A program made the position numbers and the translations under genes. Shown piece by piece: positions 22,501-34,500 of a stretch of DNA of 64,000 nucleotides. The stretch lies in contig BSBN01000047.1 in assembly GCA_027924645.1 (NCBI GenBank), positions 2,542,001 through 2,606,000 of the forward strand, in the 5' to 3' direction. Within the stretch, counting starts at the first letter, position 1; the number at the start of each line of letters is the position of its first letter. The DNA is from Cunninghamia lanceolata. Its lineage: Eukaryota > Streptophyta > Pinopsida > Cupressales > Cupressaceae. Under the pieces are notes generated by a model. The model did no database searches, was not told where the DNA came from, and saw nothing but the letters and a program-made list of their open reading frames with translations.

Positions 22501-25500
22501 CTAAGATTGTGGAGCGAGAACTTATAGTTAATGGGAAGTGTTCTTGTGGAGACTATTGGTGATGCAGAGGAAGTGGCAACAATCAACGCACATTGTTATT
22601 ATAATTACAACGATGCCTTTACCAGAATATAGAAAGCATGGCAGTCATTACTATGTGTATATCAGACCTATTCTCTTAGACCAGTGGTTTTAGTTTGATG
22701 ATGAGCGTGTAACAAAGGAGGACCTACCTCAGACAAATCCAGGGTTCAACAACACAACGTTTAAGTTCATCGAAGTCATCCGACAAAACGATAACCAGGG
22801 TAGTTAAGGGATGCTTACTATACTTAGATTTACTAGACTATGGCGATAAGTTAAATTACACTGAGAAAGTGGAACATGTGGAGTATAGTGCGAAGAGTTT
22901 GGCTGAATCGTATTCCAAACCGAACGTAAGTTGCGTATTCTCATCTCTACCAAGTATAACTACTCACTCAAGATTCGTGTATGCAATAAGTCAAGAATAC
23001 CCGAATGCGGAGTATCCTTGTAGGTCGAATGTGGTGATACCTAGTCATGCAAAAGACGTGGTGTTAATGACAAGAGGAAGCATTAATAAAAGGATGAACA
23101 TGAAAGTTGATGCGAGGTAGGCTTGGATATCATTGTTGACGTACTATAATGATCTGGGGATAGGTGACGAGCTAGAGGATTGCACTTAAAGACTATGCTA
23201 AGGAGAGGGACGGTGAGAATAATCGCAGGAGTAAAGAGAAGTTAATTAATATTATTGAAGATTTGGTTAAGAATAGTCAAAAGATATGTGGAGAGATTAT
23301 ATCCCTTGGGAAAGACAAGATATATAAGAGTAGAACATTCAATGAGGAGAAGGAATGATGAAGTGAATAAAAAATATATGGAGATCATTCAAGGAGAAGA
23401 AATCAATGAAAGATAAATCAATCATGGAGCATATATGAGTGAGAATGAGAGATGTATGAAGCATATAAATGTGGAAGAGATGAGGAGAAATCAATGAAAG
23501 ATCAATCAATAATAATGGAGAAAATATATAATAAAGATAAAATCAAGAGGAGAAGATCAATCAATAATAATGAAGTGAATATATAAGGAAGATAAAATCA
23601 AGAGGAGGAAATCAATCAACCAATGGAATTTTTATGAAGGAGATCGAAATGACCATCATCCGCTAAACAAGCAACATTCGGAAGGCGGAGCCTTGTTTCT
23701 TTGGAGGTCAGTGCCTCCAAAAAGAAGAGATTGGTGTCTCTTGCTAAGTTGGTGCTTAGTAGTGGGGATTGGTGTCTCCAGGAGGTCGGTGCATCCTAAA
23801 AAAAGAGAGTGTCTCTTGCTAAGTTGGCGCTTAACAGCGCAGATTGGTGTCTCCAATAGGTTGGTGCCTACAAATTTTGTAAAAGAGTTTTACTTTGTGG
23901 TTGGATTTGGACAGTAAATCCAAGCAGCCGTTCTTTGTGGTTTTATTCCCAAAAAGGGTTTCCACGTAAATCTTGTGCTTCATAATTGTTAGATCTTGTG
24001 TGAATGTTGTTATTGTGGATATTAAATTTTAATAAGTAAAAGATTATCCTATATTGATTCACCCCCCCTCTCAGTATAAGTGTATGCTTAACATACGTGT
24101 GTTTCTTTTTTGTCATGCCCCCTTGTTACTAGTTTGGGAGTTTGGTTATGGTCATAGTTATTTTGCTTTTTGAACTTTCTGATTTTGTTCCCATCTCCCG
24201 CATAGATTATTTGCTTTGCTAGGGTTTCTTTTCGTTTAGGCTCTTGTGGAGCTTGGTAGAGAGTGTTGTTCGAGCATTTGCCGCATGAGTGATGCTTGGT
24301 ACTCACCCGATGATCGTCTGACTATGTCTAATCAACAAGATGGCCTAGGTAATGGTGATGCAAGGTTTAAGAAAGGAGGTTGTGTTGGAAGATCCTACAA
24401 AGCGGCTTTCGGCTTGGAGGAGTCTTCATTGGTTCCAGAAGGTGCAGTTTTTGTTGAAAATGGATGGAAGCAGCTAGGAGGCCCTCAACAAGGTAATGCT
24501 CCTATAAAAACCTTGAAATTATGCCCTAACGAGGAAATGTCAAAAGCGTTGAGGAATGAATAATGTAGCTTGAAAAGTGTGGGTATTTTCTTTGTTTGTC
24601 TAAGCAAAGATAACTTACCTTCTATGAAGTTTTTTGATGATTGGTTGTTGGTCGTTTGGGGAAAAAGCTGGGTCTTTATGTATGCATGTGTAGAATGGTT
24701 CAGAAAGGTATTTTCTTTATTTGTTTTAAATTTGCCAGTATGAAAAAAAGTGCTATGGAAATGAAATGTTGGTATGTTGGCAAATCAATATTTAGGGCTT
24801 TGCCCTAGGACCCAATTGTCCAACCTAAAGAAGATTTTTATTCTTCTCCTAGGTGGATTGAAGTCTGCAATTTAACTCGTATTTTTCTTACTTCCTCAAC
24901 GGCTCTAGCCCTAAGGTGAAGTCCTAAAAATTGAAGACACCAAGGTTTCCTTGCCTCATTTGAATGCAAGAGTGCTAATTTCATTAGACTTGGATAAAGA
25001 ATTGCGAGATAATATTGTCTTAGAGGTTTCTTGTAAGATTGTCAATTTGGGGGCCTTGGTTCTTGTTTTTTCTGCGAAAAAGATTGGCATATCAGAACAA
25101 ACTGCCCTAAACTAAATAATAACAAAAATTTGTATGAGGAACTCCCTTCTAGAAGTGGTTTGATTAATAAGGACTTGGTTGGGGTTAAAAACAATTGTAG
25201 TTTATTTGAACCTAAAAATGTTGAATATGAAGTTATAAGGGTTGTTGTTCCTTTTGAGCCCATACTTGATAGCATCCCAAGAGATTTAAATATAGTTGCT
25301 TGTAAAAAAGATATGAAGATTGATGATTGTCTTAACAAGAAGGCTTGTCCTGATCTTCCTTTGATTGGTTTGAATATTTTTGTAATATCCCTTGTAGCAC
25401 AGGGGTTAATTTTAGACTATAACAGATATTCTGAATTTACACACTCAATTATATAATATCACATAGCACACCAATCACAATAATCATCATCCGTTTACAC

Positions 25501-28500
25501 TTGACTATATTCAAAAAATAACTCAGATGGATTTGCAGATATGATAAACAATATATATGAATTGCATCCAGTGGTTTCTCAATTCAATACAATCAGATTA
25601 CACTCACCGCATATGAAATCACTGAGTGACTACCCGGCAGATCTAGGTAAAGCATGATGGGTGACCCTGTTTGGAGTGCTCCAGATACTCCTACGGCCCC
25701 TTCTTGTGCTAGATTAATCTCAAATGGTAGAAATTGTGGACCCTTCCAGTCTTGACTTCCCGGGTGCATAGGCTAGGGTAGCAACTTCAATTTTGAGCAG
25801 TGATGTCTAATGTCGCCTATAAACCTCACAAAAAGCTTGCGATTAGTGTCCCCTTTGACTTGTCGAAGACACTCTCAAAGTGTGAACACTACCTGTCTCT
25901 CCACCTGCATGTTAGGATCTGGTGCTCCCTGAAAGTTATGTGAATAGTGCCTTGTCTCCAATCTGAATCATTTAGCACACGCCCAAGAAGATGGCGTGAC
26001 TCTAACCAACTCGGGGGTGCAAATGATGTTGGTTTGTGGTAACTCATGTCGCAGGTGATTCTTCCTAGCAAACTCCGATTAGCACCAAACGATATAGGTG
26101 TCAATGACACCCTAGCGCTCACAAATTGCGATCAGATATCTTGAACAAGAGCCTCAGTAAGATCTAGTGATATCGTCCTTACTCCAATCTAAGTGATTTC
26201 ATGACTCCAATCTTGTGTGCTATATGCAAACTATCTGATGGTGTGTATGACTCCAAACAGCGATATCTTCCTTCCAGATAGTGTCGCTTGAAAGACAAAT
26301 AAACCAATTAATCACCTGCCAACTTCCCGTGTGGAAATTGCTCACAAGGTTGGGAAGGGGTGGCGTCCTACTTGGCTAATGCCTCCAGAGGTTTTCATCT
26401 CACAAGGTAGCAAAATTCGCAGATGGCGAAGTAGAAAACATAAAGCAATATGATATCAAAATTCTGATGTCTAACAAATTGGAATGATGTTACCTTTATA
26501 CCGATTACCAAGAACAAAAAGACCAAGTCGACCTTAGATTTGAACTCCCCAGTCAGCTCCAACCAAAAATTGAACTATTATTATTAAAAGTATTAATATT
26601 ATTATTATATAGTTATTATTATAGTAGTAGTGTTTAATAACTTTTTTATCAAAATAAAAATAATATTTTTATTTCACCCCAGCAAAGGGGACATGACAAT
26701 CCTCCTGCCCCAAATATTGCTTGTCCTCAAGCAATGACAACTCTGAAATCAATGCTGGTACGCAATTTCTTAGTGCTCTTTGTATGTGGTACCACCTACT
26801 CACCTTAGAAATTTCCTTTGTGTCTACTGACCTAAAGTTGTTCAATAGTGTTCCAATCAGCTGAAACACTCTGTCATGATTGTCCCCATACCTTCTTTGC
26901 TTAGGAATAAAGTTGGAAAACTCCTTGCATAAATCTCAAATACCTCTTTGAAGACAAAAACTGGAAAACACATCTTCCATGCAATCAACCTCTGCTTGGT
27001 GGCTGTCCCAAAGGGGTAGGACAAACTGAAAAATGTAGAAAACAGCAGGACTGAGGTGGAAAACAGCAACATAAAGATCCATGCATCATACTTCTTACCT
27101 CTGAAATTCCAAACAGCCATGCTAGGATGATGATTCTCCCTCCAACTTTCCTTTTTCACCAATATCTCATATGGTGGCCATCTTTGGCGTGCTCCCGTGA
27201 ACATATTCAAAATGGACCAAACATTATCATAGTGGAATATCTTACCTTGAAGGGAATCTTTGACTATCTCCATTCTTGGAGTGGTTTGGTTTTCATGGAC
27301 ACTCATTTCCATTCTTTTCATTTCAGCCATGCTTGGGGTCCCATTCGTAATGCCTCGAAGTATCACATCCTTCCGATCCGCTTTGAATTGGAACTCCATT
27401 GTTTGGTAGTTTAGCATGAATCCTCCAAGTGAGTGCAACCATTGCACACCCAAGACTACGTCTATTTCACCCAATCTCACAATGTAAAAATCATCCTTAA
27501 CTTGATACATTCCCAAGGATAAGTTGGGTTGTTGTATCCACCCCCTACAAGGAATAATGTGGCCATCCGCAAGCATAACATTAAACCCATCAAACTCTTC
27601 CACATCCAAACCTTTCCTGGAAACCAAATCTGCATCTATGGAATTATGAGTGGCCCCACTATCAATCAGCATTGTCACTCTATGACCTTGCAAAACTCCC
27701 GAACTCAAAGCATGGTACTTGGGTGCTCTAGAAAGAGTAGCAAGGGTACGTCCCGAAATCATTCCTTCTTCTTTCCCTTCGAATTCTATCTCCTCAGTTA
27801 TCACCTTAGGCTCGATTCCCTCTATCTCTGGTTCTTCTTTGGGTCGAACCTCTATGTAGTGTATTTTCCCTCTTCCCAAGCATCTATGTCCCTGCTCCCA
27901 TGGCTCTCTACAAGAAAAGCACAACTTCTACCTCCGAAGCCCATTCTTAGTTTCTTCCTCTGTTTGGTTTAGAGGGGTAATGCCTTTGGTGAAGGAATAT
28001 CTTTCTTATGTTGCTCTGTGGGTGCATTCTTAGGGTTGAACTTGTTCTTGGTTGTAGTAACCTCCAATCTTAACACCCTTTGAATCACGTCCTGTAGAGA
28101 TGTAGGCTCAAAAGCGCTAACCAAACCTCGGAGTGACTATTAATCCCTCGAGCAAAAACATGAGTCTTCCCTCAAAAAAATCTAGCACCTTGACTGAAAT
28201 CCTTTGAAATTTTGCCACCTAATCCTCTATTGAACCATGATGTCTCATTCGTGTCAATTCTCCAAAATGCATCTCCAAATTCTTCCTATCAAATCTCTCT
28301 ATGAGCCTCTGTGTAAAATTGGCATATGTCACAATATGTAGATGCCCTTGTGTGATAATTCTATGATGCCACCACTCGTGTGCAACACCATCCAAATGAA
28401 GAATGGCAAACTTGATAGCTTCATCTTCTATCATAGGGCTAAGTGAGAGGTATGTGTCCAATTTTTGATCCCAAGCTCTTGCAATGACCTTCCCTGAACC

Positions 28501-31500
28501 ATCAAAAGTGGGAAGTGACAACTTACTCAATCTCTGTTGTAGATCTCTGCTGCCCTATTGCATAGGTTGCCTTCCCCTCGATCCATTTCTAGCTTTATGG
28601 AATTGTATGAATGGGCGTCTAACATCCGGATCAAGTCTCGAATACTCATCTACACAAGCATTGAAATCATCTGCTTCTAGAATTGGTTCCTCTTCTTCTC
28701 AAGGTAGCTCCACTCTAGGCAAAAATGTGGGTTGTGTGGGACGAGGTGTTGTTCCAATCGGAGCCCTGCTATTATTTGTGTGAATTCCAACTCCATTCTT
28801 ATTTGTATTACTACCCTTTGATCCATTATTTTGTACAGATTTGTTAGGATTATTCATATTTTGCAACATTTGGAGGAGTATTTGAGTTGTTTGTTCTTGT
28901 TTTGTCATTTGTTCCTGTCTCTCTGCAATTTGCTGTTGTATTTGCATAAATGCTCTCCAGTCATCCCGATCTGCCATCATCTCCTTACCTCTACTTCCAA
29001 TTCCAACTTCAAGTTGTTGTGATGCCGCCTCTAACTTCTTCTTCTCTCTCTCTAAGGCACGCTGGTCCCTTTGGCCCAATTGCATCAACCAAATGCACCC
29101 TCAGGTTGGCAAGACAGCCTGCTCTGATACAAATGTAATATCCCTTGTAGTGCAGGGGTTAATTTTAGACTGTAATAGATATTCTGAATTTACACACTCA
29201 GTTATACAGTATCACATAGCACAACAATCACAATAATCATCATCCATTTACACTTGACTATATTCAGAAAATAACTCAAATGTATTTGCCGACATGATAA
29301 ACATTAAATATGAATTGCATCCAACGGTTTCTCAATTCAATACAATCAGATTACATTCACTACATATGAAATCATTGAGTGACTACATGACAGACCTGAG
29401 TAAAGTATGATGGGTGATCCTGTTTGGAGTGCACCAGATATTGCTACGGCCCCTTTTAGTGCTAGATAAATCTCAGATGATAGAAATTGTGGACCCTTCC
29501 AATCTTGACTTCTCTAGGTGCACGGGCTGGGGTAGCAACTTCAATTTTGAGCAGTGATGTCTAATGTCGCCTGTAAACCTCACAGAAAGCTCGCGATTAG
29601 TTGTCCCTTTTGAGGTGTCGGAGACACTCTCAAAGAGTAAACACTGCATGTCTCTCCACCCACGTGTTAAGATCTAGTGCTTCCTAAAAGTTATGTGAAT
29701 AGTGCCTTGTCTCCAATCTGAATCGTTTAGCACACACCCAAGAAGATGGCATGACTCTAACCAGCTTGGGGGTGCGAATGATGTTGGTTCATGGTAACTC
29801 ATGTCGCAGGTGATTCTTCCTATCAAACTCCGATTAGCACCAAACGATATAGGTGTCGATGACACACTAGCGCTCACAAATTGCGATTGGATATCTTGAA
29901 CAAGAGTCTCAGTAAGATCTAATGATACCGTCCTTACTCCAGTCTTAAGTGATTTCGTAACTCCAGTACCGTGTGCTATATGCAAACTGTCTGATGGTGC
30001 ATATGACTCCAAACAGCCATATCTCACTTCCAGATAGTGTCGCTTGAAAGACAAATAAACCAATTAATCACAAATAGTGTCTATGAACAGGTGGATGGTG
30101 TTGCCATGGGATCCCCTCTCTCCCCAATCGTTGCCAACCTCTACATGGAACATTTTGGAAACATTGCCCTCAACTCCTTTCCACTCCAACCAAAATGGTG
30201 GAAGTGCTATGTTGATGACACCAACATCTGTTGACCACATGGCCTCAAAAAACTTGAAGAATTCCACTCACATCTCAACAACATAACTAAGTGTATCTCC
30301 TTTACCAAAGAGCTTGAAATTGACAATAAGTTCCCCTTTCTTGACATTCTCCTCATCAAAAAACTTGACGGGTCCTTGGGACGATGTGTGTTTTGTAAAT
30401 CGACCCACACGGACCTTTACCTCCACTCTTCCTCCCATCACCACCCGGCTCAAAAGGCTGGTATCCTTAAAACTTTAGCCTCCAAAGCCTTTCGTATCTG
30501 CGATAAAGATAACCTAGACCAAGAACTCACTCACCTCACCAAAGTTTTTGAATTAAATGGTTATAAGAGAAAGCATATCCTGAGAGCTTTCAAACAAGCC
30601 AGATCTCGCCTTAACTTCAAGCCTAAGGATGCTGATCCTTCACCCCTACCTATGGCCACCCTTCCCTACATTGAAGGCCTTTCAAACAAAATTTCTAAAA
30701 TCCTTCTTAAAAAGGGCCTCCAATGTACCTTTAAACCCATTTCCACTCTCAGGAATCGGCTTCCCTCTCCCAAAGACCCTTATGACCACCTTCTCAACTC
30801 TAGTGTCTATAAGATCGTTTGTTCTTGTGGAACCCCCTACATAGGTGAGACGGGGCGTTCCTTTAACACCAGAATCAAAGAGCATAGTGCGAACATAAGG
30901 CATGAACGTGTCCAAAAGTCTGCCCTTGCTGAGCACTCTACCCTAACCAAGCACCACATCTGCATAGAGGACACTCAGATCCTAGCGAAAGAGGACAACT
31001 TCTTCAAGAGGAAACTCAAGGAGGCCATTGAGATCAATAACCACCCCGTCAATCTCAACCGTGATGTTGGTTGGAGTTTAAGTTACGCTTGGAACCCTTT
31101 GCTTAAACGCATTCGAACCGTCTCTCGCCGCCCCTCCTAAACCTTTCTGGGTTGTCCCTCTTCTCTTTCTCCTGCCCCCTCTTTCTTATCTCCCCTCCCC
31201 CCCCCCCTCTGTTCTCCTCTCCCGCCCTAGCTTTCTTGTCTTCCCTGATGGAGAATGATTGTCATTGATGTCAAAAAGGTCTTGCAGGTTTGCATTGTGT
31301 TGGTTTTGATAGGAATTGTTTATGTTCATATTCATGGTTTGAATTGATCAGGATATCTTCAAGGTTGTTTCAGAATGGATTCTCATGTTTAGTGTGTCTC
31401 AGAATGGATTCTCATATTTGATCTTGTTTATGAAAGAATCTTGGGTTGATATTAGTGAACATCAGAAAGTCACCATTCAGGAAGAAAATGATAAGATTTG

Positions 31501-34500
31501 TGTTCATATGTGTGTTCATCAAGCATTGTGTGAAGTTGTTGACAGGAGCAGGAGTTGTGTCATCATGAGTTTATGACATCATATCAAATCCTTGTTTGAA
31601 GAGGTTGTTTCAGATATTTCATCATCAGGAGTTTGGCATCACAAGTTTGGGTGTTATTGTTGTAGGATGTTTCAAGATCTTAAGAAAAGGTTCTTGTTCA
31701 AGAAAAAGACACCTTGGTTATACTTCATTCATAATGATCATGTTTTCAGAATCTTAAGATGTCATGCTTCAGAGAAATTGAAAATATTGTTTTAATCCAA
31801 AGAGAGATTGAAGATACTCTTGCAGATTGAGAAGAAGAAGAAGCTCAAGGGTTTTGAATGTAAAAGCTTGGAAGTTTTTAAGGAGATTTTCTTTGCAGAT
31901 TGGAGAATACAAAAAGGAGATTCAAGATGAAAATTGAAAAGAAAATGTTTTTATTTTGTAGAAATATAATTTGTTGCAGGATAAAAAGAGGATACAAGAA
32001 GAGTTTTTATTTTACAGGGCACTGATTAATATTATTGAAGATTTTTGTATAGATAAATTGCTTATGCAGATGTCAAGGGTCAGAAGGTGAAATTGACACA
32101 AAAATAAAGAAGAAGCTTTTGAAGAGAAGAGGAACATCAAAAGTCTTTTTATTTACAATAATCTTTCAGGTGCATTGATGCAACCTTATAAATAGACAGA
32201 GATGAAACATACAGTTGTGTGAAGTGTTGTTGAAAATCAAGAAGTGTTGTTGAAAATCAAGCAGTGTTGGTGTTGTAGAGTGGATCATGATACAGGATTG
32301 AAATATCTAAGTTTGTATATGATTTGGGAATGGTCATTTGACAGACACATGAGAGAGAATAAATGTTATGTATTGAAACAGAGAAACCCTCTGAATTTGT
32401 GTTTTCAGTTTGTTCTGTAATAGGGGTTGGTGCTCCTTGAAGCTGGTGCTTCTAAACAGTATGCCAGTGAGGCTTGTAGGTCAGTGAGACCTCAATAGTC
32501 AGTGAGACATAATATTCAGCCAGTGAGGCTTTGTAAGATGTTTTCAAAGTTAAGCCAGTGAGGCACTTCATGAGTGGTTTTTCTACCCAAAGACGGTTTT
32601 CCACTCCAGTAATTCTTGTGTTAATGATATGCTTCTATGTGTGTTTTTGCTTCTATGTTAAGATTTATCTCTATGTGGTCCTGCTCATAATTTTCACTAT
32701 CAAACTTGTACATATATGTGTAATAGTTTATTGATGACTTTCTCTTTCTGAGTCTTGTAAATCAAAAGTTATAATAAGTTGCAAAAAATCTACACAACAC
32801 TGATTCACCCCCCCTCTCAGTGTTGTCCGAACTCCTACATTCCCCTCTTATCTCTCTCTCCCTCGCGTTGTTATCCTTTTCAATCCTTGGTTATTTCCTT
32901 CCCCTACCCATCCCTCTCCCCTCTCTAGGCCCTCTTAGATCTCTACCTTGGTATTCCTCCCCTTCCTTATTCCTTTCTTGGTGTTCCTGTCCTCCCCCAC
33001 CGTTATTTCTACTTCTTGCCTTTTGGCTCACTGTTTACCTCTCTACTTCCCCCCTCCCCCCTTTCCTTGTTCATCTTTCCTATCTTTCTTTCTGCCTATG
33101 GGCTCAGGTGGCCGTAGTTTAGATTGCTATGGGCTTAGCCCTCTCTTTCTTGTTGCATTGGCGTTGAACTTTTTGGTGGGTGCTCTCTTTGTAGCCTATT
33201 TTTCTTGGCTCTTTTAACTTCCTTTGTTTATCTTATTTGCTCTTTTGCCCTTTCATTTTCGCTTGCTTCTTTTGTTGATTAGTCATTTCATTACTTTTCT
33301 CTTTTTAGTTCTTTCCTCGTCCTCTGTCTCTTAGGTATTTACCATTTTAGTTTTCTGATCTCTATATTAAATTATCTTTTTGCTTGTTTACATGTGTTGC
33401 GTTGTTATCTTTATGCTACATGGTTGTGTTCTTCTTAGATTTCTATGCATACATACTTATCCTTGTTCATACTTTCATATACATATTTACATATACATAC
33501 ATTTATATACTTGTCTTCTTGATTTTTTTCTATATTTATTAGTTTAAACATAATATATATATATATTATCTCATTTGTTTTACAACTATGTTGTAGTTAT
33601 TTATTTTTACATATTCTACAGGATTTTTACAATTTTCTAACACTTTTTTCCTATTTTCATTTTTATTTTTAATGGTGCTTATCTCTCTTTGTTTCTTCTA
33701 TTCCTTTTCTTTTCATTTTAAGTTATTAGATTTCATGTTTCTACTTTGCACTTTTAATCTTTTGGAGTTTTTGCTATATAAATGTTTCTTGTTATTTTTA
33801 TTTTTTATTTTTTATTTTTTATTCCTTCTATTTTCTTTATTCTCCTATTTCTTTCTCTCTCTCCTATTAACTGTTCGTTTCCCATGCTCTTCCTCCTATT
33901 TTAGAGTGACTAATCTGCAAATTACCATTCATATTGCTCTCTTCTCCTGCTCTTTCTCCTGATGATGGATCATGGAGTTTGATCCGAAACGTTGAGATTA
34001 AAACTCACACAGTTTATTCCTGAAGTACTGTATTCTACAACATCATGGACTGTGGAAATTTGATGTCTCCAATTAATCACCTGCCAACTTCCCATGTGGA
34101 AATTGCTCACAAGGCTGGGTAGGGGTGGCATCCTACTTGGCTAATGCCTCCAAAGGTTTTTGTCTCACAAGGCAACAGAATTCGCAAATGGAGAAGTAGA
34201 AAACATAAAGTAGTATGATATCAAAATTCAGATGTCTAACAAATTGCAATGATGTTACCTTTATACCGATTGCCAAGAACAAAAAGATCAAGTCGACCTT
34301 AGATTTGAAATCCCCAGTAGGCTCCAATTAAAAATTGAACAATTATTATTATTAAAATAATTAATATTATAATTATTATATAGTTATTATTATAGTAGTG
34401 TTTAAAAACATTTTTATTTCACCCCAACGGAGGGGACATGACACTTTTGACCATTAGAGGTCTGAAAGATTATGAAATAAGATTTGTTGTTTGAACATTT

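Larger units (their letters stand above)
19165..24093 (+). mobile_element. Non-autonomous Copia retrotransposon with truncated 5' LTR
   Basis: The order is 5' LTR remnant (19165-19554), primer-binding site, gag, zinc knuckles, protease, polypurine tract, and a 3' LTR of 1830 bases (22264-24093). The LTR ends match over about 390 bases. Integrase, reverse transcriptase and RNase H are missing: the frame passes from just after the protease into 3' leader sequence within about 200 bases. The element could move only with help from a complete relative, and its broken 5' LTR makes it immobile now. It lies in intron 1 in the opposite orientation to the host gene. Confidence 0.85.
22264..24093 (+). 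mobile_element. Copia 3' LTR carrying host gene fragments
   Basis: It runs from TGTTGGAAATATTGTCATTG to CTTAACA, 1830 bases. The first about 30 bases and the last about 400 are typical Copia LTR. Between them lie pieces of two host genes (22290-22562 and 22640-22768), then an unassigned open stretch (22869-23120), then A-rich sequence with GATCAATCAATAATAATGRA words. Because the 5' LTR has lost this part, I cannot tell whether both LTRs once carried the insert. Confidence 0.8.
30060..34080 (+). mobile_element. Penelope-like element (PLE), 5' truncated, in the Gypsy LTR
   Basis: The element proper is 30072-34068, between 12-base direct copies of CCAATTAATCAC. It encodes the end of a PLE reverse transcriptase joined to a GIY-YIG endonuclease, and has a long 3' region ending in a hammerhead-like motif. 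Loss of the N-terminal polymerase fits 5' truncation on insertion. A Copia solo LTR sits in its 3' region. PLEs with a GIY-YIG domain are typical of animals; in land plants they are reported from conifers (called Dryads), which supports the host guess. Confidence 0.92.
25381..34443 (-). mobile_element. Non-autonomous Gypsy retrotransposon inserted in LINE A
   Basis: The LTRs are 25381-26698 (3') and 29134-34443 (5', itself split by a Penelope-like element). Both start TGTCATGTCCCC and end GGGATATTACA on the minus strand. A primer-binding site and a polypurine tract lie at the expected inner edges. Flanks are ATTTT and CTTTT, an imperfect 5-base target duplication. The internal region has gag, a zinc knuckle and protease but no reverse transcriptase or integrase. 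By eye the LTRs differ at about 17 of their first 205 aligned bases, so the insertion is old. Confidence 0.88.

Noticed and set aside
22290..22562. A working PPR-DYW editing factor
   Set aside because: Only the last part of the DYW domain is present, there are no PPR repeats or start region, and it lies inside a Copia LTR.
26857..27300. Envelope-like protein after the Gypsy protease
   Set aside because: There is one hydrophobic stretch only, with no signal peptide, cleavage site or spacing expected of an envelope gene. I keep it as an unassigned tail.
30060..31140. LINE reverse transcriptase
   Set aside because: The order of motifs and the attached GIY-YIG domain are those of Penelope-like elements and not of LINEs.
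32820..33962. Open frames rich in L, S, F and P in the PLE 3' region
   Set aside because: They translate a pyrimidine-rich stretch; composition explains them and no domain is seen.
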